Shown in pieces: positions 52,328-61,030 of a stretch of DNA of 64,000 nt. Positions within the stretch are counted from its first letter, which is position 1; each line of letters begins with the position of its first letter. The DNA is taken from the NCBI RefSeq assembly GCF_036492835.1, contig NZ_AP025314.1:1488001-1552000 (forward strand), in the 5' to 3' direction. The position numbers and the translations under genes were made by a program. This DNA comes from Fulvitalea axinellae. Lineage in GTDB: Bacteria; Bacteroidota; Bacteroidia; Cytophagales; Cyclobacteriaceae. The notes below the pieces were generated by a model, which was not told the origin of the DNA, did not search any database, and saw only the letters and a program-made list of their open reading frames with translations.

Positions 52328-52965
52328 GGCGCCACTCGTTTTTTAGCCCAAAGACCGTTTTCCTGTTTTTCGTAGACAATCCTGTCATGAAGACGGCTAG
52401 GCCGGCCTTGCCAAAACTCTACTCTTTCTGGATCGATGGCGTAACCGCCCCAATGCGGAGGGCGTGGCACGTTGGTGATATGTTTCATCGAATATTCCAC
52501 AAAGCGGAGTTTGATTACGTTTTTAGACGAAATCTCTTTGCTTTGCTCCGATGCCCAGGCTCCGACACGGCTTTTGTACGGCCGGCTGGCGAAATATTCG
52601 TCGGACGTGGATTCCGCCACTTTGGTTACCGTCCCCTCGACGTTGACTTGACGCTCTAGCTCTTTCCAAAAAAAGCTGATTGAGGCGTAAGGATTTTCTA
52701 CTAATTGCGAGCCTTTTCTGCTTTTGTAATTGGTGTAAAAAATGAAGCGGTTATCTTCCACTCCCTTGAGCAAAACCGTTCTGGAAGATGGTCTGCCGTC
52801 TTTGTCAGCCGTAGCCAATGTCATGGCGGTCGGTTCCACCACCTCGGCGTCGATAGCCTCTTGCAACCAAACGTTAAACTGCTCTGTCGGGTGGTCTTGG
52901 CAGTCCTTTTTTCGAAGTTCTTTTTTCGAATAATCCTGCCTTATGTCTGCGATATTGATTTTCAT
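52324..52965 (-). CDS. pdxH: pyridoxamine 5'-phosphate oxidase
   Basis: FMN-dependent oxidase that makes pyridoxal 5'-phosphate. The protein has the usual length (213 aa) and motifs: PTAMTLATADKDGRPSSRTVLLKGV, FIFYTNYKSRKGSQL, ISFFWKELERQVNVEG, YFASRPYKSRVGAWAS and PPHWGGYAIDPERVEFWQG, with the conserved C-terminal RLHDRIVYE. I start at the ATG at 52965 (MKINIADIRQDY). A TTG at 52989 gives an extended, non-family N-terminus. It is coupled to the GT2 gene by a TTGA overlap. The pair has no obvious functional link. Confidence 0.95.
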   Translation of the reverse strand: MKINIADIRQDYSKKELRKKDCQDHPTEQFNVWLQEAIDAEVVEPTAMTLATADKDGRPSSRTVLLKGVEDNRFIFYTNYKSRKGSQLVENPYASISFFWKELERQVNVEGTVTKVAESTSDEYFASRPYKSRVGAWASEQSKEISSKNVIKLRFVEYSMKHITNVPRPPHWGGYAIDPERVEFWQGRPSRLHDRIVYEKQENGLWAKKRVAP

Positions 52966-53186
52966 GGTTTTTCCGTCTATAACGGCCAAAAAGGGAAATC
53001 CGTTTTATTTTGGCTTCGCCCGCTTGGTGAAGCATCGATTTTTTATAAAATTCCGGACAGGGATATTACCCCCCTAAGTTTGACGCAAAATAAAGCAAAA
53101 AATCCCAATCAAGAGCTATGGGGAGCTGTTAGGCTTTTCGAAAGTCCGGATGCGGACGATGCGTATTGTGGGTAAACTGGAAGCGT

Positions 53187-53765
53187 ATGGGTTTTTTCGA
53201 ATTTACGAATCATTTCTCTCCCCTGAAGGGAGATTTGTTGTTGGCCGAACCGATGTCGGAAGATCCGAATTTCGAGCGGACGGTAGTGTTGCTTTGCGAA
53301 CACGAGGAGAGCGGAACGGTGGGTTTTGTGTTGAACAGGCCGTCGATTCTCGACCTTTCGGATTTGGTGAGAGGCGGAGCGCCTGATGATTTAAGGGTTT
53401 ACGTCGGCGGGCCGGTGGAGCAGAACACGCTGCATTTTCTTCATGATGACACGCTGGAGCTTGCGGGCAGTGTCGAGATTTTGCCCGGCCTTTATTGGGG
53501 GCGAGACTTCGAAGGCTTGATGGAACAACTGGACGCAAAAGACGTGTCATCGCTTGGTTTGAGATTCTATATCGGTTATTCCGGTTGGACGGAAGGGCAA
53601 CTCCAAGACGAGCTCAAACGCAATTCTTGGGTGGTGTACAGGGACGCCAGCGCCGCCGAGGTGCTTTTTTCCGACTCGGAGATCATGTGGAAAATGTTGA
53701 TGAAAAAGATAGGTGGACGCTACAAGATTTATGCGAATTATCCTAGAGACCCTCGTTTGAATTGA
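53187..53765 (+). CDS. YqgE/AlgH family protein
   Basis: The 192-residue protein shows the UPF0301 (YqgE/AlgH) sequence: FSPLKGDLLLAEPMSEDPNFERTVVLLCEH, GTVGFVLNRP, VYVGGPVEQNTLHFLH, YWGRDFEGL, RFYIGYSGWTEGQLQDEL. The family is widespread, and its function is not established (a link with alginate regulation was proposed in Pseudomonas). It has no signal peptide. I chose the ATG at 53187. A TTG at 53166 precedes it. It is monocistronic, 74 bases before the DUF349 gene in the same direction. Confidence 0.93.
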   Translation: MGFFEFTNHFSPLKGDLLLAEPMSEDPNFERTVVLLCEHEESGTVGFVLNRPSILDLSDLVRGGAPDDLRVYVGGPVEQNTLHFLHDDTLELAGSVEILPGLYWGRDFEGLMEQLDAKDVSSLGLRFYIGYSGWTEGQLQDELKRNSWVVYRDASAAEVLFSDSEIMWKMLMKKIGGRYKIYANYPRDPRLN

Positions 53766-53838
53766 TTTTTTTTGCTAGATTTAAGATCCTTATATAGAAT
53801 ACAAAAGGATTGTTTTCGCGGGACATAAATTTTTAGTT

Positions 53839-55719
53839 ATGGAAAACGAGAAAGTTATTTCGACGCAAACTGATGTTTGCCAAGAAGGGACTGGAAACGG
53901 TGAGGCTTTGGACGCTGAGAAAGTAACCAAGCCGGTACAGGAAGTGGAAGGCGAGACTGCCGAAGGGCAAGAGCAAGAACAACAGCCGGCAGTGCAGGAG
54001 TTTGACCCTGCGCAGTTTGATCCGCTGAGCCGTGAGGAACTGGTCTCTGAGTTGGAAAAGATCAAGGCGTCGGAAGATTTTCGTCATGTGGATCAAGTGA
54101 TGAAGGCCGCAAGAAACGTTTACGGAAAACTCCGTGAGGCGGCTAGGGCGGAGGCGCTGAAGGCTTTTGTGGAGTCTGGTGGCGAAGAGGATGATTTCGA
54201 TTATCGTTTTGATCCCGTTGATAAGCAATTTGACAGCCTGTACAAAGGCTTGAAAGAGCGCAAACATAAGCACTACGAGGCGCTTGACCGTGAACGCCAG
54301 GCCAACTACAGGGAAAAGAGTGCGCTGTTGGGCCGTTTGAGGGTTATCCTTGACTCTGATGATCCGCAGTCAAGCATGAACGTGGTTCGCGACATTCAAC
54401 AGGAATGGAAAAAAATCGGGCAGGTGCCCCCGCAGTTCGTCCAAACCCTTTGGGCGAATTACAAGGCATTGCTGGACCGTTTTTACGATAAAAGAAGCAT
54501 CTATTTCGAACTTAAGGAGCTTGACCGCAAAAAGAACCTTGAGAAGAAAATCCGTTTGTGTGAGCGCGCCGAGGATTTGGTGAACTTGGAGGACGTACGC
54601 GAGGCGATCCGCCAGTTGAACGCTCTGCACGACGACTACAAAGCCATTGGTCCTGTACCAAAAGATAAGCAGGAAGAGCTTTGGACTCGTTTCAAGGATG
54701 CTTCAGACCAAGTATATCTCCGACGTAAGGAGTTTGTGGAAGAGTTGAAGGTTGAGCTTCGCGAAAACCTGAAACTTAAGCTCGCTCTTGTGGAGAAAGT
54801 TGACGAATACGCCACTTTCGATTCCGACAGAATCAACGAATGGAATGAGAAGACCAAAGAGTTGATGGAATTGCAGAAAAGTTGGGACTCTATCGGAGGA
54901 ATGCCGAAAGAGAACAGCCGTGAGGTGAACAAAAGGTTCTGGGCGTCTTTCAAGAAATTCTTCAGCAACAAATCGGAATTCTTTAAGCGCTTGGAGTCGA
55001 TGAGAGCCGACAATTTGGCGAAGAAAGAGGCGCTCGTGGAGAAAGCCTTGGGATTCAGCCAAAGCGAGGAATTCGATACCGCGGCCGAAGAACTCAAGAA
55101 GTTGCAGGTTGAGTGGAAGAAGATCGGGCCTGTGCCTGAGAAATCGAGAAACGAGGTTTACGATCGTTTCAAAGCCGCTTGCGACGCGTTCTTCAATCGC
55201 CGAAGAGAGCAGAACAAGACTCAGGAGAAAGAATTCGAAGAGAATTTGGCTAAGAAAGAAGCCGTATGCGAAAAGCTTGAGGCTATGGCCGGCTCTGATG
55301 TGGCCACGATGGAGACTTACGAAGAGCTTTGCGCCGAGTTTGACAGCTATGGTTTCGTACCTAGAAAAGCGATCAAGCAGATCCGTAAGCGCTTCGCTGA
55401 GGCTACCGAAAACTATCTCAATTCGATGCAAGGCGTAAGCGAAGCTGACAAGCGCCAAGCGATGATTCAGGCCAAGTACAATAAGCTTTTGAGTGGCGGA
55501 AACGCCTCGTCGAAGTTGCGTCGCAAAGAGCAGGAATTGCGCGAGGAGATTTCGGAAATCGAAAACGATATTTCGGTTTGGAAAAATAACCTTGAGTTCT
55601 TCTCAAACTCATCGACCGCCGATAAGTTGCGTGACGAATTCGATAAGAAAATCGCCGAGGCTCAAGCTAAAATCGGTGATCTGAAAAGCGAGCTGAGAGT
55701 TCTCAGAAGTATGCTTTAA
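53839..55719 (+). CDS. DUF349-repeat protein
   Basis: A 626-residue, highly charged protein with five or more DUF349 helical repeats, each with an E-W-K-K-I-G-x-V/M-P core: VRDIQQEWKKIGQVPPQFVQT, LNALHDDYKAIGPVPKDKQEE, LQKSWDSIGGMPKENSRE, LKKLQVEWKKIGPVPEKSRNE and a later EFDSYGFVPRK. The N-terminal 60 residues are Glu/Gln-rich and disordered, and the C-terminal 70 form a coiled coil. There is no signal peptide. Proteins of this type are abundant in Bacteroidota, and the function is not established. Codon choice suggests high expression. A perfect terminator follows. Confidence 0.9.
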   Translation: MENEKVISTQTDVCQEGTGNGEALDAEKVTKPVQEVEGETAEGQEQEQQPAVQEFDPAQFDPLSREELVSELEKIKASEDFRHVDQVMKAARNVYGKLREAARAEALKAFVESGGEEDDFDYRFDPVDKQFDSLYKGLKERKHKHYEALDRERQANYREKSALLGRLRVILDSDDPQSSMNVVRDIQQEWKKIGQVPPQFVQTLWANYKALLDRFYDKRSIYFELKELDRKKNLEKKIRLCERAEDLVNLEDVREAIRQLNALHDDYKAIGPVPKDKQEELWTRFKDASDQVYLRRKEFVEELKVELRENLKLKLALVEKVDEYATFDSDRINEWNEKTKELMELQKSWDSIGGMPKENSREVNKRFWASFKKFFSNKSEFFKRLESMRADNLAKKEALVEKALGFSQSEEFDTAAEELKKLQVEWKKIGPVPEKSRNEVYDRFKAACDAFFNRRREQNKTQEKEFEENLAKKEAVCEKLEAMAGSDVATMETYEELCAEFDSYGFVPRKAIKQIRKRFAEATENYLNSMQGVSEADKRQAMIQAKYNKLLSGGNASSKLRRKEQELREEISEIENDISVWKNNLEFFSNSSTADKLRDEFDKKIAEAQAKIGDLKSELRVLRSML

Positions 55720-55745
55720 GAAAAGCTTAAACTTATTGAAAATAT

Positions 55746-55774
55746 AAACGGGCCCTTTGTGGCCCGTTTTTTTG
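55746..55774 (+). terminator. terminator after the DUF349 gene
   Basis: AAACGGGCC (55746-55754) pairs perfectly with GGCCCGTTT (55761-55769), followed by T residues to 55773. Confidence 0.92.
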
Positions 55775-56134
55775 TGCGATGGAAAAAGGAGATTAGTTTT
55801 TTAATTGATATTAAACCGTACTGAAAACGGTTGTAGGTTTTTGAAGTCGTTTGAACTTTTTGGGACGCTTAATTTTTTCCGTATCGTAAACGTTCCCGAT
55901 AAAAATCTATACTCAAAAGACAGGGTTACCAAGCCCGTTAACCCTGCGGTTAACCCTGTATATAACCAGTTTTTAGGAAGTTAGCATCAGAAAACAATCC
56001 GCCGGCATAGGTGAAAATGAATTCGTATGGCTTCGCTTTAGGCGGGTTGTTTTCGATTTTCCGAAGTGATTTTATATCCGATAATCGTCACTGGGAAGAG
56101 AGTAAGCTTTACAATTCTGATAAAATAAATTTTT
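55775..56134. other. intergenic region upstream of the GH31 gene
   Basis: About 360 bases without a gene. It contains three copies of a CAGGGTTAAC-like element (see the repeat at 55920-55958) and AT-rich promoter-like sequence near 56040-56130. Confidence 0.5.
55920..55958. repeat. repeated GTTAACCCTG element upstream of the GH31 gene
   Basis: GTTAACCCTG occurs at 55937-55946 and 55949-55958 (12-base spacing), and an inverted, nearly complementary copy (CAGGGTTACC) lies at 55921-55930. The arrangement could be an operator for a regulator or the basis of a leader hairpin. A related CAGGGTTAA occurs at 18167-18175. Confidence 0.4.
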
Positions 56135-58285
56135 ATGAACCGTAAAATTCTATCGTTCTTTTTGTGCTTGGTTTTTGCCGTATCGGCGCAGGCGCAGAAA
56201 ATCGACATCATTACTTGGGAGCCGGTAGCCAACGGCGTGTGGAAAGCAGTGGTTGGAAATCCGGAGGCGATCGATTTGCTGAAAGCGGCGGAGTCGAAGC
56301 CTAGGGAAGAGGCGCTGAACAGAATGCCTTCGCAAGATTTTCCGGCCGTTTTGAATGAGGTCAAAGCCGAGCTGATCGGCGGAAAAACTTATTTGCGAGT
56401 GCCGTTGGCCAAAGACGAATTGGTGTATGGTCTTGGTCTGAATTTTAAAAGAATGAACCACACCGGCCAGGTGATGGAACTGCATGTGGACCATTACGGC
56501 GGAAAAGACAACGGGCGTACGCACGCTCCGGTTCCTTTCTACGTGTCGTCGAACGGTTATGGAGTGTTGATCAACTCGGCGCGTTATATCAAAACGCATG
56601 TTGGGCTTACGGCCCGTACCGACCACAAAAATCCTCCGAAGGAAATTGACCGAAATGCCCGTAATGGATGGAGTTCGCGTCCGCGTTCGGAAGAAATCGA
56701 AATGATGCTGGGTGCGCCGGGTACGGAGATTTACGTATTTGCCGGGCCTACGATGATGAATGCCGTTCAGCGTTATAACCTCTTTAACGGCGGTGGTTTT
56801 ATCCCTCCGAAATGGGGATTGGGCTTTACTCACCGCACGCCGACTTTGTTCTCTGACAAGGACGTGGAAGAGGAAGTGAACAAATTCGACGAGAAAGGAT
56901 TCCCGCTTAGTTTCGTAGGGCTTGAGCCCGGCTGGCACACGGCTTCGTATCCATGTACGTTTGAGTGGGATCCTCGTCGTTTTCCGAACCCTGAAGAGTT
57001 TTCAAAGAAAATGCTCGACCGCGGTATTCGCCTCAACCTGTGGCTTAATCCGTACGTGGCAGAAAAAGCCTCTACTTTCGACGAGTTTGCGAAAGTGTCG
57101 GGAACACATAAGGTTTGGAACGGAATTGTTCCTGATTTGACTCTGCCTCGCTCAAACGAGCTTTTTGATAGCCTTTTCACCAAAGAACATATCGATATCG
57201 GGGTGTCCGGCTATAAAATCGACGAAGTGGACGGTTACGACGTGTGGTTGTGGCCTGACTTTGCGCGGTTCCCTTCCGGTCTTGACGGCGAGCAGATGCG
57301 TCAGGTTTACGGAACACTCGTACAGAAAATGACTACGGATATGTTCCGCAAAAAGAACCAGCGGACATACGGCCTTGTACGCGCCTCAAATGCCGGCGCC
57401 TCGCGTTTTCCTTACGTGATTTATAATGATTACTACAACCACAAAGACTTTATCACAGCGCTTTGTAACAGTAGCTTTATCGGCGTATTGTGGACGCCGG
57501 AAGTGCGCGCTTCGCGTACGGGCGAAGAGTGGTTGCGCCGTATGCAGACGGCTTGTTTTTCGCCATTCGCCATGCTGAACGCTTGGGCCGACGGCACGAA
57601 GCCTTGGACTTACCCTGAGGTTTATGAGCAGGTAAAAGACGTTGCGCTGTTGCGTATGCAGATGATTCCTTATCTCTACAGCACTTTCGCCCAATATTAC
57701 TTCGAGGGAACGCCTCCGTTCCGCGCAATGCAGTTGACTGAAGGTTTCTTCCCGGATTTGGACGCCAAGGCCGAAGGCAAGCTTGACGGCACGAAAAACC
57801 CTTACGCCGAAGGCAAGCGCAAGGAGGTGAAAGACCAGTATATGATGGGTGATTACCTGATGGTTGCGCCGTTGTTTGCCGGAGAGAAAGAAAGAAAAGT
57901 GATTTTGCCGAAAGGAAATTGGTATGATTTCTACACAGGCGAATTTGTAGGCAATAACCAAACGATCACGGCCAAGCCGGGACTCGATCATATTCCGGTA
58001 TACGTTCGTGAAGGCGGAATCATCCCGATGACCGAGGCTAAACTCCGCGCCCAAAAGCCGGGAGAGGTTCTTCCGCTGGAAGTTCGGGTTTACGGAAAAG
58101 AGCCGGGCGCTTACACCCTGTACGATGACGATGGCGTGACTTTCGATTACGAAAAAGGAAATTATACGCAGATGCTGTTGAGTACTACCAAAGACAAAAA
58201 AGGAAAGCTCCGTGGCAAAGCCAAAATGATTAAAGGAAAGAAAAACCAGTACGGAAAAATAAACTGGGTTTTCATGACAAAATAA
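56135..58285 (+). CDS. glycoside hydrolase family 31, exported
   Basis: A signal peptide ends AQAQ (about residue 20). An N-terminal beta-sandwich (about 25-230, LVYGLGLNFKRMNHTG) precedes the GH31 TIM barrel: PPKWGLGFTHRTPTLFSD, YKIDEVDGYDVWLWPD with nucleophile Asp363, and RASNAGASRFPYVIYNDYYNH, where Asp432 is the likely acid/base in place of the usual WxGD. The C-terminal part has YMMGDYLMVAPLF and a beta domain (YTLYDDDGVTFDYEKGNY). Family members are alpha-glucosidases, xylosidases, transglycosidases and sulfoquinovosidases. The YND variant makes the substrate uncertain. It is a single gene with its own terminator. Confidence 0.92.
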   Translation: MNRKILSFFLCLVFAVSAQAQKIDIITWEPVANGVWKAVVGNPEAIDLLKAAESKPREEALNRMPSQDFPAVLNEVKAELIGGKTYLRVPLAKDELVYGLGLNFKRMNHTGQVMELHVDHYGGKDNGRTHAPVPFYVSSNGYGVLINSARYIKTHVGLTARTDHKNPPKEIDRNARNGWSSRPRSEEIEMMLGAPGTEIYVFAGPTMMNAVQRYNLFNGGGFIPPKWGLGFTHRTPTLFSDKDVEEEVNKFDEKGFPLSFVGLEPGWHTASYPCTFEWDPRRFPNPEEFSKKMLDRGIRLNLWLNPYVAEKASTFDEFAKVSGTHKVWNGIVPDLTLPRSNELFDSLFTKEHIDIGVSGYKIDEVDGYDVWLWPDFARFPSGLDGEQMRQVYGTLVQKMTTDMFRKKNQRTYGLVRASNAGASRFPYVIYNDYYNHKDFITALCNSSFIGVLWTPEVRASRTGEEWLRRMQTACFSPFAMLNAWADGTKPWTYPEVYEQVKDVALLRMQMIPYLYSTFAQYYFEGTPPFRAMQLTEGFFPDLDAKAEGKLDGTKNPYAEGKRKEVKDQYMMGDYLMVAPLFAGEKERKVILPKGNWYDFYTGEFVGNNQTITAKPGLDHIPVYVREGGIIPMTEAKLRAQKPGEVLPLEVRVYGKEPGAYTLYDDDGVTFDYEKGNYTQMLLSTTKDKKGKLRGKAKMIKGKKNQYGKINWVFMTK

Positions 58286-58364
58286 ACGGATGTGGAACCC
58301 TCCGCATGCAATCGCTAGTCATGCGGAAATCCATCTCTGGGTATATTGATTCTGTGACTGTTAT

Positions 58365-58397
58365 AAGCCTCTCTGTTTTTTTGGAGGGGCTTTTTTT
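58365..58397 (+). terminator. terminator after the GH31 gene
   Basis: AAGCCTCTCT (58365-58374) pairs with GGAGGGGCTT (58383-58392) with two wobbles, followed by T residues. It is 80 bases past the stop. Confidence 0.65.
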
Positions 58398-58536
58398 GTT
58401 TTTGACCGACTTCAGAAAACTGATTCTGATTTTCTGCAAACCATCGTTTTTGTTTCCGGGTTTGAGTGAACGAAAACAGCTCAAAAACGCAAAGGTGTTT
58501 TCGAGTGGGAGTAGTTGTATTTCAAATTATAAGGAA

Positions 58537-59172
58537 ATGAAAAAAGTGACTCAGCAGGTTTTACGATGGGGAATGATTGTGGCGTTGGTAATGACTTTCG
58601 CCTGTGGCAGTGATAACGATGACGACTCGGACCCGAAACGGACGAGTTTTGGAATTTTCACCATGACAGCGGACGGAAAAACCGCTAAAATGGATGGGGA
58701 AATCAACAGCAAATCGTTGGAAAACTATGAGGCGATGGCCAAAGATTATCCTGATGTGAATAAGATCCAGATCGTGAACTGCAACGGCTCTTCGGATGAC
58801 GAGACCAACCTGAAACTTTCAAAAAAAGTGCACCAGAAAGGCATCAGTACTGAATTGTTGGATAACGGAACGATTGCTTCAGGCGGAGTGGATTTTTTTC
58901 TGGCGGGTGTTAAGCGCTCTATTGGCGCCAATACCAAGATCGGTGTTCATTCTTGGGGCGGCACGGATGGTAACGGCAATTCCGTATCCGCATCGGACTT
59001 TCCGAAAGGCCACGCAAACCATCAGCCTTATATCGATTATTATATGTCGATTGGCTTTTCGCAGGCCGATGCGGAGGAATTTTATTATTTCACGATCAAC
59101 GCGGCACCGGCGTCTGGAATGCATTGGATGACGGCCGAAGAGATTGCGAAATACAAGATGGAGAAGAAATAG
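58537..59172 (+). CDS. lipoprotein with a ClpP/crotonase-like fold
   Basis: I start at the ATG at 58537 (MKKVTQQVLRWGMIVALVMTFAC), which gives a lipobox with Cys23. A frame running back to 58306 lacks a signal peptide. The mature part has IFTMTADGKTAKMDGEINSKSLENY and IASGGVDFFLAGVKRSIGA, then KIGVHSWGG and INAAPASGMHWMTAEEI. The order (initial GEI, Ser-containing turn before LAGxxR, then GVHS) resembles ClpP-like exported peptidases. The usual Cys/Ser-Ser-Cys box is replaced by ASGGVD, so a catalytic serine is not certain. Homologues in this phylum are uncharacterised or loosely called hydrolases. It is a single gene ended by a terminator. Confidence 0.65.
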   Translation: MKKVTQQVLRWGMIVALVMTFACGSDNDDDSDPKRTSFGIFTMTADGKTAKMDGEINSKSLENYEAMAKDYPDVNKIQIVNCNGSSDDETNLKLSKKVHQKGISTELLDNGTIASGGVDFFLAGVKRSIGANTKIGVHSWGGTDGNGNSVSASDFPKGHANHQPYIDYYMSIGFSQADAEEFYYFTINAAPASGMHWMTAEEIAKYKMEKK

Positions 59173-59195
59173 AGTTTGAATTAAAATAAGAGAGT

Positions 59196-59232
59196 AGGCC
59201 TTTTGGTGAATAAATCCAAAAGGCCTTTTTTT
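59196..59232 (+). terminator. terminator after the ClpP-like lipoprotein gene
   Basis: AGGCCTTTTGG (59196-59206) pairs perfectly with CCAAAAGGCCT (59216-59226), followed by T residues. Confidence 0.9.
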
Positions 59233-60300
59233 CTATTTCAATATCAGGGTCATTGAACTAGCCAATTTCTCAAAATCTTTCGGTTGTTTATTGTCTTTGT
59301 TTTTACCGCTAAGCAATAACACAAAATTACCTTTTGGCTCATAGGTAGCGTACATCAGCGCTTTTTTATTTTCAGGCAATACTACGGGGGCTTTATGAAA
59401 AACCCTACCAGCTATTTTGACCTCTTCGATTTTACCGAGCTTTTTGATTGTTCCGGTTTCTTTTCCGTGATTGAAATAATCCTTTCCCGAACGGATATTT
59501 TGGCTTCGGATTTTTTCGGCAATTAACAAAAACGTTTCCTCGTTTTCGTTTTTAGCGAACAGTAATTCGGAAACCTTTCCCAACACTTCCTTTTTGGTAG
59601 CATTTGGCGTCCAGTTTTCTGGAAACGATATTTCCAGATTGAATTTATCATTTAGATAAGTTTGGCCCGTAAGTGTCCCGAAATCCATTTTGTTATATTT
59701 TTCTTCTTTCAGAGTAATCATTCTGAATGAATCACCGATATAAAAGGCTTTGACTTTTGAAAAAGCGGCGGGCTTTCCTTTAGAGGTAAGCTTAATTACA
59801 GGCATAGCACCTTTTTCCAAAGGAGCATACCCCCGTTCGACCTTATTCTTCTTATACACTTCGCACCTACCGTATGCGCTGTTTTTTTCCAGTCCAACGG
59901 CGTTTAATCGATATCCTCTGTCATAAATATCCTGAGTGGTAAGCGCAGTGGATAGAGTGCCGTTTTTGGTGTAGTATTTCTTCGAAAATAATTTGATGGC
60001 TCTAAGCGTATTGTTTTCAAACAAAAGGATCATTGCCCGTTTTTTCCCATTAAGGACTTCATAATATTCTGTAGACGAATCGGGCTTTTTGTATCCTTTC
60101 ATTTCCTTGACAGTAAAGCTTTTTAAGCGTTCGAGCGCTACGGATTTCGAAAGCCCAATTTCGACATTCCCGACTCGTTTTCCCGTAAAAGTGCGGTCAT
60201 TGGCATTTGGTCCGCAAGAAGATAGAACGATTACGCATAAGAAGACAAAAAGAAATATTGAGCGAATAAGTTGTGATAGTTTTGATTTAGATAGTGGCAT
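59233..60300 (-). CDS. hypothetical lipoprotein (355 aa)
   Basis: A lipoprotein signal peptide with an unusually long basic start (MPLSKSKLSQLIRSIF) ends VLSSC (Cys29). The mature part is Lys-rich with alternating strands and ends in a region ISFPENWTPNATKKEVLGKVSELLF, RVFHKAPVVLP, GNFVLLLSGK. Together these recall PsbP-like/DUF-type lipoproteins with a FPxxW-beginning domain. I do not recognise the family with confidence. The gene diverges from the PH-domain gene through a 77-base AT-rich gap and converges on the ClpP-like gene. It has no operon partner. Confidence 0.65.
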   Translation of the reverse strand: MPLSKSKLSQLIRSIFLFVFLCVIVLSSCGPNANDRTFTGKRVGNVEIGLSKSVALERLKSFTVKEMKGYKKPDSSTEYYEVLNGKKRAMILLFENNTLRAIKLFSKKYYTKNGTLSTALTTQDIYDRGYRLNAVGLEKNSAYGRCEVYKKNKVERGYAPLEKGAMPVIKLTSKGKPAAFSKVKAFYIGDSFRMITLKEEKYNKMDFGTLTGQTYLNDKFNLEISFPENWTPNATKKEVLGKVSELLFAKNENEETFLLIAEKIRSQNIRSGKDYFNHGKETGTIKKLGKIEEVKIAGRVFHKAPVVLPENKKALMYATYEPKGNFVLLLSGKNKDNKQPKDFEKLASSMTLILK

Positions 60301-60377
60301 TATTAAAAGGGTTTTTCTGTTTAAGATGACGGTAAATTAATATATTAGAATGAATTTTTAATTATTAATATAATTAT

Positions 60378-60989
60378 ATGTTTAAGAAATTAGCTTCAGA
60401 CGTAATGGGTCTGAGTGATATCGGAAAAATCATAAGTCCTGAGGACTACGATAAGGTGGCGTCGGATGATTACGTGATGCACGAGGATGATGAGAAGATC
60501 TATTTTTTGATTAAATCGAAAACGGATGAATACTGCTTCACAAATACTGCTTTGATTCATTTGGACGGAACATCAGCCGTAAGTTCCAAAAGAATGTTGA
60601 AACGTTATTCGTATAAGAATAATAGGTTTACTACTGTTTTGCTGGAAACGGCGGGTAATGTGGACCTAGACGTTGAGATAAAGTTCAACCTTAACGATGT
60701 GGGCTTCAGCATTGATGTTGATAAAAAACAGTTGGAGCAGTTAAAGGATCTTTATAAGAGTTTGATCCAGATTGCTTCAATTCAAAAAACAAACGGGGAA
60801 AAGCTGGAGATGTCCGATCAAAGTTTGGGAATTTCGATGGCTTCGTTGAAAGGGGCTTTTGGATCTAATGTGAATAAGGATCAATTCCAAGCCGTGAACG
60901 AGTATGCATACGAATGGAAAGTCGCCAAGTATACAGAGCTAAATAGAGAGGACTTCGGAGAAGTTTTCGAGAAATATATCAATAACTGA
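60378..60989 (+). CDS. YvbH-type bacterial PH-domain protein
   Basis: The sequence closely follows the Bacillus YvbH group (bacterial PH domain plus YvbH oligomerisation region). It shows MFKKLASDVMGLSDIGKIISPEDYDKV, YVMHEDDEKIYFLIKSKTDEY, FTNTALIHLDGTSAVSSKRMLKRY and VLLETAGNVDLDVEIKF, then a C-terminal helical part (about 110-160). No signal peptide or membrane segment is present. The family has no defined biochemical role. Its similarity to Firmicutes proteins is high for a Bacteroidota gene, which could mean a horizontal origin. A hairpin separates it from the YdjM-like gene. Confidence 0.88.
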   Translation: MFKKLASDVMGLSDIGKIISPEDYDKVASDDYVMHEDDEKIYFLIKSKTDEYCFTNTALIHLDGTSAVSSKRMLKRYSYKNNRFTTVLLETAGNVDLDVEIKFNLNDVGFSIDVDKKQLEQLKDLYKSLIQIASIQKTNGEKLEMSDQSLGISMASLKGAFGSNVNKDQFQAVNEYAYEWKVAKYTELNREDFGEVFEKYINN

Positions 60990-60996
60990 GTGATTT

Positions 60997-61029
60997 AGGG
61001 TGTGGCGGAAGCTACACCCTCTTCTTTTA
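60997..61029 (+). terminator. hairpin terminator or attenuator between the PH-domain and YdjM-like genes
   Basis: AGGGTGTGGC (60997-61006) pairs with GCTACACCCT (61011-61020) with one wobble, followed by CTTCTTTT. It ends at the start of the next gene, so it may attenuate rather than stop transcription. Confidence 0.55.
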
Positions 61030-61030
61030 T

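Noticed and set aside
60301..60377. AT-rich palindromic gap as an origin or attachment site
   Set aside because: Only a short divergent promoter region; no DnaA boxes or integrase gene.
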